Assembly: GCA_963580275.1 (NCBI GenBank)
Contig: OY756942.1
Coordinates: forward strand, 15,148,501 to 15,212,500
Direction of reading: 5' to 3'
Length of the DNA stretch: 64,000 nt
DNA from: Crataegus laevigata
Taxonomy: Eukaryota > Streptophyta > Magnoliopsida > Rosales > Rosaceae
This document shows, in pieces, positions 11,378-22,266 of the stretch; the stretch's first letter is position 1, and each line of letters starts with the position of its first letter. The position numbers and the translations under genes are program-made. The notes beneath the pieces were generated by a model. It ran no database searches. It saw only the letters and a program-made list of their open reading frames with translations, and was not told the origin of the DNA.

Positions 11378-12415
11378 GACACATCCCGACCCGAAATGTC
11401 CACTAGGACTTCGAATCGAGCTGTGCTGGCCGACACCTGGAAGGTGATGACGCCATAACGTGTAGTGAGGTGGAAAATGTGAATAAATTTAAACCTAAAA
11501 GTGCCTAAATACCAGAGTGTGCTAGTGAACGGGACCAAACCCATCTCACACATGACGTTAGAGCATAAGTAAGGTACAGTAAAGTAGGTAAGAATGATAC
11601 CCTCAGAGATAGCCACCTAAACTGAGATTCTTAAAGAATCCTCGTCGATACTAACTTCCAGTAACTAACACCTGGAGGGGCGCAAAACAGAAAACGTGAG
11701 TGGGCAAAAACTAAAGTTTTGAAAGCATTTTTCTCTTTAAAAATGTAATAACCCCTCACCGTAAAACCTATATAATTTCTCAGAAAATACTACTACATAC
11801 GTATATAAAAGCATGCTTAAAAGTAGTGGAAACTGAAGTATATATAAAAATGCAAGCTAGGTGATAATAAATCAATGTAAATGTTATGTCAGTTGGAGTC
11901 ACCTCACCTCTACGGCTGAATCTATAGCTCATAATCTATTCCTGCACATGAGTCAGAACCACTTAATGTGGTCTGTAAGACAAAGCTAGGTGTATATATG
12001 TACGCTTAAGTGCTACGATCACGTGAAGGCTGTGCAAATAATCACGGGTCACCTACGAGTCTGAACCACCTAATGTGGTATGTACGGCAAGGCTGTGCAC
12101 CAAACTTGGATCCAAGGTGAGCGTATGCTGCGGGAGGTGAACATCACATGAAGGACTGTGCCCTGGACATGGGCGGGAGCATTAACACCGGTGTGCAGGA
12201 AAATGAGCACTAAATGCATCTCAACATAATCATACTCACCGTATTCACTATCATCATAATGTACTCACCTAGAACTTACCTGGGCCTCCGCAGCATCCCT
12301 GAATATTATGCATATCTAAGCTAATGCATATACTAAATGGTTGACATGACATTCAAATCACATTTCATTTAAAACATGTTCTGGGAAAAACGTAAAGCAT
12401 ATACATGTCACATCC
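11378..12415 (-). repeat. Probable gypsy (Tekay-like) LTR, minus orientation
   Basis: The segment begins TGACACATCCCGACCC. It has the same opening layout as the LTR at 59871 (a GTCC/GGAC pair, then GACACC and GGTGATGACG blocks) that is tied to a Tekay-like gag. It also holds a diverged direct repeat with the palindromic core ACCACNTAATGTGGT at about 11958 and 12063. No coding region is convincing. A similar LTR start (TGTCACATCCCGGCTC) appears at 12408, so two elements may be juxtaposed. Boundaries are tentative. Confidence 0.45.
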
Positions 12416-12999
12416 CGGCTCGGGGCGGATCATTTCCTTTCTTTGTTTTTTTTTTTTTTTTTGGTTTTGGGAAACATGTCATCTGACTTGCACGCCCAGT
12501 TTAAGGTTAATTTCTCTTCTGGAAAATTCTGTAAAAATATGGGAAACATATCTTTATCCCTTATCTTTTCAAGCATATATCGCATACCACTAGGAAAAAT
12601 CGGGAAGGCCTTCAACTTTGCATTTTCCTACAGCTGTGCAATCCTAACGGGGAAACAACTTTTGCAGGAATAACTTTGAAAACTGGAACGTTTGGCTTTA
12701 GGAAAAATTATGAAATTGGGATACAATGATCCTCAGCCACTTAGCTTCCTCCTTCAATTTTCTTTGCATCAAAATTCCTTTGGAAAGTTGAATTATCACA
12801 AAAAAAACGTCCTGCTTGTGCAGATTGGCTATTAGGTTATTTCCCTTGTAGCATTAGGAAGCAATTGACCCCTGTTTATAGGACAATTGGGTGTGCATTT
12901 TTTTTCACAACACAAAATTCTTGTTGTGGGCTTGCTTGTAGTTTTTGTCATGGGTTTTGCTTATTGCTATAGTTTGGAGCTTGTTGTAGTGCATCATTG
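12416..12999. other. Unassigned non-coding stretch
   Basis: It contains a long T-run at about 12447-12462 and no recognisable coding sequence. The last about 100 bp (GT-rich, with TTGTTGTAGTGC) resemble the DNA right of 14749, so that part belonged to the PMD-associated unit before the solo LTR inserted. Confidence 0.5.
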
Positions 13000-14748
13000 T
13001 GAAGGAAAATTTGTGAAAAACAAGTTCATTTGAGCAACATCAACAACATGCAATTAACAATTAAAGGCGGAATCATGCTTATATGCACTCAAAACAATAA
13101 CTTAACCCATGAAATTCAAAGCCTAGTAGTTAGGTGAACCAAGACTCAACTCAAGAACAAAGTGAGTTAAGAAATCTTATACCTTTGTTGATTCTTCTTT
13201 GCATAAGCAAAGGCTAATCACCCAAGGAGAGGGCATTCGCTCCTTGCTTCTTAGATTTATGGATTTCTAGGAGGAAGATGGTTGAAAGGATTCTCCAAGT
13301 TCCCAAAATAGAGAATCTCTAATTTTCCACACCAAGGAGAGCTTTGATGAAGAGATGAGTGACCTAGAGGAAGTAAGATTGCTAGTTAATTTCCTCTAGG
13401 ATGGCCGGCCTCTTAGAGAGAAAAGAGAGCTTGTGTTCTCATCCTTTCTCGAAAAGAAAACCGTAATGATGAAATGTTATAAAGTTGCCTTTATACCACC
13501 TCACAATGTAGTGGCAAACTTGCAATTAAAGCAAGTTCACTACCCTTTCTCTATATGGCCGGCCTTAAGGGTTTATTGGGCTGTTTTGACCTTTGTGTAT
13601 CATTAGTCATTAAGTTGTCATACAACTTAAGTCAATGGGCTTGACGTTCGAAGCCCATTGGGCCTTGAGGCCCAAAATAATTAAACCATTTCATTATCCT
13701 TAATCATCTCCATTGTTTCTTCAATCTCTACCTTACTCGGTGTACAATATATTAGGTTCCTTTTAGCGAGGCAGTGGGCAATTAGAACTCTTCAAATCAA
13801 TTATGAATTGAAACTTACTTTCAATTCTCCCTTTAGTGGTTATACATGTTTAGGGTTTCCACAAACCATGAGTGACACCTAGCAGTATTTCATGGTTACC
13901 CAAGCTAATCAGAAGAGGTGGAGAACCTATTCAGTTTAGGATTACAATGCAATACAGTCTTTCTCTAATACAATAATCTAGACCATATTGTTTGGTTTGA
14001 TAGTTTATTCATGTCTACTATCCAATGTGATTCTCTTACTTATAGGATTACCTTAAATATGATTTGGAACGACTTCCTAAATCTCATTCATACTCTGGCT
14101 AGAGATTCTTAATCATATCATAGATTATTCTCCCTCAAGCTGTTTGAAGGTTAGCGATCCCTTATTGCGCATTCACTTGCCTTCATGGCTAAGTGGCTTA
14201 ACTCTAACTATGCCGTGGACACCCTCTGAGGGAGTGACTTTGACATAGTCATAGATCAAGGACCTAACCACAAGACAACTATGATGCCTCAGGTCAAATG
14301 ACTACTTTGCATTATCCCAACCACGAGTTCTCATGTGACATGAGTATTAGAACTCTTCATTGATCGCGTTCAGTGGACTCATTCTCTATTGAGCACCTAT
14401 ATGCTTGTCTTGGTGTCAGTCACACCAATGACTAGAGACCAGTCACTCTCCCTAAGAGAAGACATAGCATATACAGATCTTAACAGATTGTCAATGCCCA
14501 ATTGGCAATCCTATGATCAGGAATGTTTAGGATATGTATACGAAAGAGAATGGTCTTATGAATCTAACTTCTTTAGATCACATTCTCCCAATTGCATATT
14601 CCTTGGACTTATTGTTTAAGCATATAACATTTATATGAGACAGCTTAAAACAATAATCTTTGCCCTTTATATTAAACTAGATTAGTTTAACATATGAAAT
14701 GTTCGTAAAGTATCATCACATGATTGGTTTTAGGGCACATTTCTACCA
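13000..14748 (-). repeat. Solo copia LTR, family A, minus orientation
   Basis: On the plus strand it starts TGAAGGAAAATTTGTG and ends near TTTCTACCA, the reverse complement of the 3474-5288 LTR. Flanks are CATTG (12995-12999) and CGTTG (14749-14753), a five-base target-site duplication with one change. No internal region is attached, so it is a solo LTR. It sits inside the PMD-associated repeat unit. Confidence 0.82.
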
Positions 14749-15635
14749 CGTTGTTTACCGCGTGGTGCTGTGCAAAAGACTGCAGCTTGTTTATGTTGTG
14801 TAGTGCCTTGGTAGTGATGTTGTTGTGCGTATTTGTTGTTGCTAGTACAGTGTGCATTGTTGCTGCTCCTTGCCTTGCCCTTTGTTGCTATTTAGGGTGA
14901 GTTGTAGCTGCCTAAAGCTTTTTGCAGTGCGTCACTTTTACCATGTGGGTTTGTGCAAAAAAATACAGTGAGTTTATGCTGTGTAGTGCCTTTTGGTCAT
15001 AGCTTTCCTAGGTGGTGACGTTGCCGTGCAGTGCAACAAATTGCTTGCGTAATCGTTGCGGGGTTGCATAGTGTGATTGCATAGCATTTGGGTTTTCTTT
15101 GCTTACTGTAGTGTGCCTTGAAGAACCATCTTGGAGCTGCCTTATTTTCCATGCAGCGTAACAAACTGCTTGCATAATTGTTACAAGGTTGCGTAGTGCG
15201 ATCACACAGTGTTTTGTTTTTTTTACTACTGTAGATACTTTTTGAAGAACTATCTTGTGGCTGCTCTCTTTGCCGTGCTTGATCAAGCTACGTGGCTAAT
15301 TTCTTCTCATCGCTGTGACTTTATCATTGTCATCCTTCAAAACTTACAAGGTTTGTCTCGAACATCTTTTGTTTTGGCAAAACAACATAACAATTTTTTT
15401 TCTTGCTGTCTCTTTGTGTTTATACTGCTTTGTTTATTTTGTTGCAGTCGTGGTATTCTTTAAGTGCTTTAAGAATAATACCATCACTATTCTTGCGAAG
15501 GAAGGCGATTCGTAAGATAAGGGGATGGCTTTGAAGCTTTGCGCGCTGTTGACTGGCCCTATGGCGCTTATTCTTTTTGTAAAAGACAACTTGATGCATA
15601 TCAAGTCATGGTCTTCTAAGTTGTCTTGAGAGGTG
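14749..15635. repeat. GT-rich non-coding region with diverged tandem repeats
   Basis: It lies 5' to the PMD fragment. It contains two roughly 125-bp units (15021-15145 and 15146-15270) sharing GCAACAAATTGCTTGC / GTAACAAACTGCTTGC and the TACTGTAG and TTGAAGAAC blocks, and the start of a third unit at about 15269. A second pair (around 14755 and 14935) shares a TGTGCAAAA...TGTGTAGTGCC pattern. No ORF has support. Confidence 0.65.
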
Positions 15636-15897
15636 ATGGATTTTGGTCAATTGAATTTGAAGAAGAAGGCGTGTACATCAAGGATTCTTATTTTGAATCC
15701 TTTGCACTATTTTACCGACAATTCACCGGCTTCGTTTGAGCTTCTTGGCGATCGCATCCGTAACGGAGCCATAACTTAGAGTGGCACCTTGTCGACGATT
15801 AAAGAAGTTGCATTTGCTGAGTTTTGTTAGGAGTGGCTTGAAGATGTCTTGAACTGCTCTAAAGATGTGCTTACCAATGTGGGTCTTTATCATGTTG

Positions 15898-16137
15898 TGT
15901 AAGATCCCACATCGCCCAGGGGTAAGGATCCTATAAGCCTTATATGTACATTCCCACCTCCAATTAGCACGAGGCCTTTTAGTAGCTCATTGGCTTTGGG
16001 TTCCATAAGAACTCTGAAGTTAAACAAGTTCCCATAAACCAAATCGTGAAGGCATGGTCGGGGCCCAAAGCGGACAATATCGTGCTATAGTGGAGTCGAG
16101 CCAGGGATGTGGTGAGGGCCCAGGCCGGGATGTGACA
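15898..16137 (+). repeat. Cassandra 5' LTR (240 bp) with deleted 5S block
   Basis: Compared with the 3' LTR it lacks about 54 bp covering the second half of the 5S-like region. The break joins AACAAGTTC to CCATAAAC, at short AGTT(C) direct repeats visible in the intact LTR. This suggests replication slippage or repair between microhomologies. Confidence 0.88.
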
Positions 16138-16140
16138 ATT

Positions 16141-16153
16141 TGGTATCAGAGCC
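16141..16153 (+). other. Cassandra primer-binding site
   Basis: TGGTATCAGAGCC lies three bases after the 5' LTR, complementary to the 3' end of initiator tRNA-Met. Confidence 0.9.
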
Positions 16154-16208
16154 ACTCCCTAGGTGGAAGTGTGCCGACGAGGATGTCAGGCCCCTAAGGG
16201 GGGTGGAT

Positions 16209-16502
16209 TGTAAGATCCCACATTGCCCAGAGGTGAGAATCCTGTAAGCTTTATATGTACATTCCCACATCCAATTAGCACGAGGCCTTTTGGGAGCTCA
16301 CTAGCTTCGGGTTCCATAGGAACTCCGAAGTTAAGCGAGTTCGCGTGAGAGCAATCCCATGATGGGTGACCCACTAGGAAGTTCTCGTGTGAGTTCCCAT
16401 AAACAAAACCGTGAGGGCGTGGTTAGGGCCCAAAGTAGACAATATCATGCTACTGTGGAGTCGAGCCCGGGATGTGGTGAGGGTCCAGGCCTATATGTGA
16501 CA
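16209..16502 (+). repeat. Cassandra 3' LTR (294 bp) with full 5S-like block
   Basis: It carries the full-length 5S-derived segment. In family knowledge this segment retains the Pol III internal control region inside the LTR. It ends TATGTGACA and is followed by TSD TGTTG. Confidence 0.9.
16300..16395 (+). ncRNA. 5S rRNA-derived domain inside the Cassandra LTR
   Basis: The stretch reads GAACTCCGAAGTTAAGCGAG (5S A-box region), then GAGAGCAATCCCATGATGGG and TGACCCACTAGGAAGTTCTC (C-box region). It resembles plant 5S rRNA with scattered changes. It is a derived relic and not a functional rRNA gene. Confidence 0.85.
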
Positions 16503-17251
16503 TGTTGTGTACGCATCTTTATTCAGTTATGATTGCCATCCTTCTATCCTTCATGAGTTATTTGGACATTGTTGTTGAGTGGGCAACACACTTTACATGG
16601 CTCAAGGGGAGATGTTGATTTTACTTTAGGATCTTCACAAGATAGGAGACTTGCCGATCCAAGGAAAATTTTACGACGAGGTTGTTCCTAGTGTGGATAA
16701 GTTTTCCCATCGCAACAACCAAGGATTACTTGCAAGCTACCACTATTTGTTTTGGTCATACCACAAGCTTTCCTAGGAGGCTCAGGGTAAGTCAGGCGTG
16801 AAGATTTCTTCATGGATCTGATTTTGGTATTGGGATGCCATGAAGTACAAGAGGCATTCAAAGAAAAGTAGCCGCAACCAGACAACCAAGCCGAATGGAG
16901 ACTCTGATCGGTCATTTGTCATTGGTCTAGCTGGGCGTCATACCCCTACTGAGTCGAAAGCATTTGAGGATCTTGATGTAGCATCAGAGCACTTGGAAGA
17001 ATCTTACCTAGCCGTCGTCTTAGCTTGTCGGCTTTGTAAGTTTGTTTTCCCCAAACACGATGTCAACTTTATCCATCCTGGAGTCTTCAAAGTTGCTAGC
17101 AAGATGGCTGCAGGCGAATCTTTTAGCCTTACTATTCCTATTTTAGCCAATATTTACAATGGCTTGAGTGTTGTTTGGAACAAGGCGAGCATCGAAGATT
17201 GTGCTGCAGTACTTCCCTACCACTACGTGCAAGGTTGGTTAGGTGAGTACT

Positions 17252-17863
17252 TGAAGGAAAAATTTGTCCTAGCTAAGAACATGTGAAAACATTTGAACAC
17301 ATAAGCAAACTAATAGCACTTCAAAGTAGGCATGCATTCAAAAACAATTCTAAAACCCACGACTTTCAAAGCCTAGTGAATGAGGAACTAAAAGACTCTT
17401 TGAAAAATTAAAGAGAAGAGAGAGCTTAAGTTTCATTACCCTTGAAGCTTATCCTTGTTTACGTAAGGGATTCACCCCAGTGGAGGGGCTTCAAGTCAAC
17501 TCCTTTACTTCTTGGATGGTTGCTTCTTTGCTTTTTCCTTTGCTCCTTGAGGATTTGAGTAAGTGAACTCCAAGAACACCAAATGTTTGGGGTCTCTAAG
17601 TCTCCACACCAAGGATGATGTGTGAAGATGAAATGGATGACTTAGAGGAAGGAAGATTGCTGGCTATTTTTCTCTACGAGTAGCCGGCCTCTTTAGAAGA
17701 CAAAAAGAGAAAGAGTTTTTCTCTTTTTCCTCAAAAAAACCTTTAATGTGGTAAAGCTATAAAGTTTCTTTTAGAGCACCTCACATTTGAGTGGCAAACT
17801 TGCAAATATACCAAGTTCACTACCACTCACCCTATTGCCGGCCATTCTTTAGTTATTGGGCTA
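17252..17863 (-). repeat. Copia LTR fragment, family B-like, minus orientation
   Basis: Starting TGAAGGAAAAATTTGTCCTA, it is the reverse complement of the end of the B LTR seen at 49415-50355 (shared CCTAGCTAAGAA and AACCCACGACTTTCAAAGCC blocks). It stops at ATTGGGCTA, where the gypsy LTR at 17864 begins; the remainder of the LTR is not in the window. Confidence 0.82.
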
Positions 17864-19666
17864 TGATAGGAGCATATTTATGCGACTTAGTTACCTTGTT
17901 TCTTTGCATTTACTTAGTTAGTTTCTGTTTATTAAAATGTTTTAAGCCATTTTTGTGTGTTTGTAGGTTTAAATGACAAAGTTGGCAAGAAAGTGCAATT
18001 TGAAGCATTTTAGAGCAGTTTTGGGCTTGGAATGGATATTATATGCATGGAGCAAGGTGGATGGACGAATTTGAAGTTCAAGAGAGGCTAGGAATGTGCT
18101 AAAGAGTTGAAGAAATTAATTCAAGACTTGGAAGATAAGGAATCAGCTCAAAAGAAGGAAACATTATCCAAACAACCTTATCTTATCCAAACCTTATCCT
18201 TATCTTAACTAACCTTATCTTACCTTATCCTATCCTAATCTTATCCTACCTTAATTCCAGCTGCAAAAGGGAAATTGTTTTCAGACTAGGACATTTAAAA
18301 GCCCTTCTAAAAGCCTAAAATGGTGCCGCAGCCTATCCTTCTAGAAACCACAATCTGCCGCACCTCCTATCCTTGTTCTCCCTGGTTTCTGCCTTCTAGA
18401 TGGCCTTTTCCTTGTGGGATTTTATTGCTAAATCCTTATCCAAGACAACCATTATGTGCCACATCTAAGCCCTATAAATAAACACTTTATGCCGCATAAT
18501 TTCATACAATTCATCACACCACCTTCTCCACCATACCATCACACCACACACTTGAGCCTCAAATTCAAAAAACCCCCATTGTGTTGCAGCTTTGCTAGAA
18601 AGGAGAAGAAGGAGCCACCTGGAGTCGTGCTTGCCATTCAAGACGTTGGATTGTTGAAGCGTTTCTAGGTGTATTCTATCTTTGTTTACAATGTTTAAAT
18701 TTAATTGTCTTTGTTTAATTGCAAACATGATGAACTAAACTCGTTTTAGCTAGAGGTGAATTCGAAGCCATGAACATATATGTGACATGAATTGATTACA
18801 TCTAGTTATTATTTCTTAAGTCGTGAATGCAATTTACTTAACTGTTTGATTGAAAACTTATTCTTGTATGTTGATTAAGGGTGCACACTTAGTTTGCATG
18901 CTACGATTTGATGCTAAAATATAAGGGAGTATCACCTAATAGTTACAAACTTATATTTACAAGATGTGGAGGTTGCCAGTCACGATCGCGTTAAGTAAAT
19001 TCCTGGCAGGAGTGTCATGCTGTTGGTAGTCATGAATGTCATGTCAATGCTTATGATTTTCATAGAACTTAATGATCTTTGATATGTATCTCTATCATGC
19101 TGTTCATATAGGGAACTTGATAAGAATAATTTGGTTGCGTCGTTGAGTCCAATTCAATGAATTTAGGAAAATCTGATGGTTAATTAGTGTTGTTCATGGT
19201 TAACTTGGGGCATTGTCATTCATGGTTTATAGGAATAATAACTTGAAATCGATTTGTGTTGCATATGTGTTATGTGTGGAGATGGACCCTCTAGCTAGCC
19301 TTTCACCCATTCATTGACCCTAATTTCATGTCTTTTAAGTTCATTTTACAAGTTTGTTTGTTTTAAGTTTTAAATTCGTCAAAACAAATCCCATTCAATA
19401 TTTTGAGTCTTCTTAGTTTAATTTTCATCCAAATCATCCCTTAGTGCTAGTTTTGAGTCATAGGAACGTAGTTTGTGTGATTTAAGTCAATTTAGCTTGT
19501 TTTGAGTAGTCTAGAGTCTAGTTTTTTGTTTTTGAGTCTAGTTGAGTGTTTTAGAGTCTAGTTTATGTAGATTAGCATCCCTTTTAATTCTCGGCCTAGA
19601 ACGATCCCTACTTACATATACTACATCTATAGGGTTTAAGTTTGTATGCTATTTTATATCACATCA
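17864..19666 (+). repeat. Gypsy 5' LTR, plus orientation
   Basis: It begins TGATAGGAGC and ends CACATCA, about 1803 bp. A TATA box (TATAAATA) lies at 18473-18480. A CCTTATC-rich array occupies about 18163-18252 just upstream of it. A degraded tRNA-Asp-type PBS follows the LTR, then gag, so this is the 5' LTR. It inserted into a copia LTR fragment, where the five bases before it are GGCTA. Confidence 0.88.
18473..18480 (+). promoter_or_regulatory. TATA box of gypsy LTR
   Basis: CCTATAAATAAAC is the promoter core of this LTR. Equivalent boxes occur on the minus strand in the related LTRs at 21872-21879, 28861-28868 and 61430-61437. Confidence 0.65.
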
Positions 19667-19672
19667 AATTTT

Positions 19673-19690
19673 TGGCACCATTGCTAGGGA
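19673..19690 (+). other. Gypsy primer-binding site (tRNA-Asp type), decayed
   Basis: TGGCACCATTGCTAGGGA corresponds to the intact TGGCGCCGTTGCCGGGGA found (as reverse complement) at 27490-27507 and 47615-47632. All four differences fall in the three CpG dinucleotides of the intact site, as expected from deamination of methylated cytosine. Confidence 0.85.
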
Positions 19691-19787
19691 TTAGCAAAAT
19701 TGCTAATCTCCCTTTGTTTCTGTTTGTGTCTTTACTTTCTGATTTTGTTTTGTTTTTATTTGTTTTCTTTGTTTTGGGTACTAGTTT

Positions 19788-20525
19788 ATGACTCAAAGTT
19801 CTCAACTGGTTCATGAGCATATCTTAGAGCGAAAGTTGAGAAGTAAGAGGAAGCAGCCAGAAGCTAATCCACCAAGTTCTAGCTCTGAATTCAAATTTGA
19901 AGAAGAAGAAGTGGAAGAGGAAGAACAAGCCATGGCTGTGGACAATTCTACAATCACAAAATTTTCAGCTTATGGATTAGACAATGTCGTGCCCTTATGC
20001 ATTCAATAACCTAGGGCAGCTCAAGGCAAGTCCGATGAGTTCGAATTAAAGTCTAGCTTGCTGCATCACATTTCTAAGTACCATGGGCTGTCAATGGAAG
20101 ATCCAAACAAGCATTTGAAGGAATTTGAAGTTGTATGTTCAAGCATGGCACCAACCAATGTGGATGGTAATATTCTGAAGATGAAAGCTTTTCCATTCTC
20201 TCTTTTGGAAAAGGCTAAGGATTGGTTATTCGAATTGGCACCTGGGACCGTCATTTCTTGGGAAAGCATGAAAAGAGCGTTCTTAGAGAAATTTTTCCCA
20301 ACTTCGAGAGTTATTCTTTTAAGGAAGAGGATTAGTGGAATTCAGCAAGGCCAAGAAGAATCCTTTCCAACGTATTATGAGCATTTCAAGACTTTCGTTG
20401 CACCATGCCCTCAACATCAAATGAAAGAAGAGCTTCTAATTCAATGCTTCTATGGAGGACTTCTTGCAATTGAGAGACAAATGCTAGATGCCTCGGCATG
20501 TGGTGCTTTGGTGGACAAAACACCG
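19788..20525 (+). pseudogene. Gypsy gag (capsid region), partial
   Basis: After an acidic N-terminus (EFKFEEEEVEEEEQ) the frame has a stop at 20007-20009. It then continues as the Retrotrans_gag-type capsid: KYHGLSMEDPNKHLKEFEVV, AFPFSLLEKAKDWLFELAPG, SWESMKRAFLEKFFP and LLIQCFYGGL. It is cut at ALVDKTP by the element starting at 20526. No continuation of gag is seen on the far side of that element. Confidence 0.9.
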
Positions 20526-21871
20526 TGATGCGTTGTAAACAACACTCAAATTAAACCCTCTTGTTGACAATTGTAGTATAGATGTAAGTAGGGATCGTTC
20601 TAGGCCGGGGATTAGGAAGGATTGCTAATCTACTCTAAACTGATTTAAAAACACTAAATAAGACTTAAAAACACAAAACTAGGCAAAAGATACTTAACTA
20701 AACTCTAATAACTCAAAACACACTAGAATGACTCAAAACAACCAAATTGACTCAAACTAGACAATAGGGACTGATTTGGACGAAAATAGACTCAAGGAAC
20801 TAACTAAACACAAATTAGGACAAATTCTAACTAAATTGACACTACTTAATGATGGGGGGTTTGGTTTGCCCGAAAATTGACACTAAAACTAAACAAACTT
20901 GTAGAATTAAACAAAGACATAAAATTAAGGTGAATGGATGAGTGATGGACTAGCTAGAGGGTTCTTCTCCACACATGACACACTTGCATACAAACCAATT
21001 TTCAGTTGTTCTTTCAATAAACCATGAATCTCAACACCCCAGATTAACCGTGAACAGCACTTTTTTAACCTTCAAGTTTTCCTTAAGTTATGGAATTGGA
21101 CGGAAAAGCGCATACAACAATTCAAAACATTCTTCAAAAGTCCCCTACGTGAACAGCACAATAGAGATACAATCAAAGATCATTAAGCTTTGTAAAAAAT
21201 ATAAGCATCGATGAGGCATTCGTAACTATGAACAGCATGATACTCTTGCCAAGAATTCACTTAACGCGATTGTGACTAACAACCTCCACTACTTGTGAAT
21301 ATAAGTTCATAACGATTAGGTGAAACTCCCTTATATTCTAGCATCAAATTCATGCATGCAAACTAAGTATGCATCCTTAATCGACATGCAAGAATAAGTT
21401 ATAAATCAAGCAGTTAAGCAAATTGAATTCACAACTCATGAAATCACAACTGAAGGTAATCAATTCATATTACAAATATGTTCATGGCTTTGAATTAACC
21501 TCTAACCAAAACGAATTAAGTTCCACATATTTGCAATTAAACAACTATAATTGAATTTAAACATGATAAACAAAAGTAGAAGACACCTAGAACGCTCCAA
21601 CAATCCAACGTCTTGAATGGTTAGCACAGCTCCAAGTCCTCCTCCTTTCTTGCAAACATGCGGCACCAAGGTGGGTGTGGTGTTTGGATGGTCTAGGGGA
21701 TGTGGCAGGGATTGGATAGGTTGAAAGAGTATGGAAGGGTGGTAGGGGATGGATAGGAAAATAGGTGGATGGAAATGGATGGAGGAAGAAGGAAACTTGA
21801 GGCATAAATTGTGTTGTTTATGGAATGTGTTGTAGATGTGATTTAGTGTCTTTGGCCTTGATGGAGAAGCC

Positions 21872-21879
21872 TATTTATA
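21872..21879 (-). promoter_or_regulatory. TATA box of copy 1 3' LTR
   Basis: The minus strand reads CCTATAAATAGG, a strong TATA box embedded in a palindrome (GCCTATTTATAGGC on the plus strand). It directly follows the minisatellite. Confidence 0.65.
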
Positions 21880-21885
21880 GGCTTT

Positions 21886-22075
21886 GAGAATGAATCACTA
21901 CCATCCGTTTTCTTAGTGAGAATGAATCACCACCATCCATTTTTGTTGGTGAGAATGAATCACTACCATCCATTTTGTTGGTGAGAATGAATCACCACCA
22001 TCCATTTTTATTGGTGAGAATGAATCACTACCTTCCATTTTGTTGGTGAGAATGAATCACAACGATCCATTTTTT
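21886..22075. repeat. U3 minisatellite (unit about 37 bp, about five copies)
   Basis: The unit is GAGAATGAATCACYACCATC followed by CATTTT and TTGGT. The array sits directly upstream (minus orientation) of the LTR TATA box. The same array is present in the partner LTR at 28876-29065. Confidence 0.9.
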
Positions 22076-22266
22076 ATGCTCCCCATGCATGCAATCAATT
22101 TCACCCCAAAATAGCTCCAATTGCACCAAAATGCACTTCTTTGCTAACTTTGTTATTTAGAACCTACAAACACACGAAAATAGCTTAAAACATTCTAATA
22201 AGATGAAACTAATTAAGTAAATGCAAGGAAACAAACTAATAAAGTCACATAAATATGTTCCTATCA

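Larger units (their letters stand above)
15898..16502 (+). mobile_element. Cassandra TRIM retrotransposon
   Basis: Two short LTRs (15898-16137 and 16209-16502) begin TGTAAGATCCCACATYGCCC and end GTGACA. They flank a 71-bp internal region that consists of little more than a PBS (TGGTATCAGAGCC, 16141) and a G-rich PPT (about 16196-16208). The duplication TGTTG at 15893-15897 and 16503-16507 is perfect. The downstream LTR carries a 5S rRNA-like block, the hallmark of Cassandra. TRIMs code for nothing and depend on other elements. It inserted into PMD coding sequence. Confidence 0.95.
15636..17251 (+). pseudogene. Plant mobile domain (PMD, MAIN/MAIL1-like) pseudogene
   Basis: PMD proteins are widespread in plants as host silencing factors (MAIN, MAIL1) and as passengers of transposons. 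Here the plus strand first reads EEEGVYIKDSYFESF and, after the Cassandra insertion, VVYASLFSYDCHPSILHELF. Later come DLHKIGDLPIQGKFYDEVVP, SYHYLFWSYH, the open stretch from 16840 (ESYLAVVLACRLCKFVFP) and PYHYVQGWLGEY. These match the order of the PMD core. Several in-frame stops precede 16840. The locus is split by Cassandra (15898-16502) and cut at 17252 by a copia LTR, so the apparent C-terminal ten residues of the open frame come from that LTR. It most likely belonged to a mobile element. Confidence 0.8.
20526..22266 (-). repeat. Copy 1 3' LTR
   Basis: On the plus strand it starts TGATGCGTTGTAAAC and ends TTCCTATCA. It has a minus-strand TATA box at 21872-21879 and a 37-bp minisatellite at 21886-22075. 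By eye it differs from the partner LTR at a few percent of sites, so the insertion is clearly older than copy 2. Confidence 0.9.

Noticed and set aside
16300..16395. Functional 5S rRNA gene
   Set aside because: It is inside a Cassandra LTR, diverged at many positions and not in a tandem 5S array.
21886..22075. CRISPR-like array
   Set aside because: Units are contiguous tandem copies without unique spacers, inside a plant LTR.
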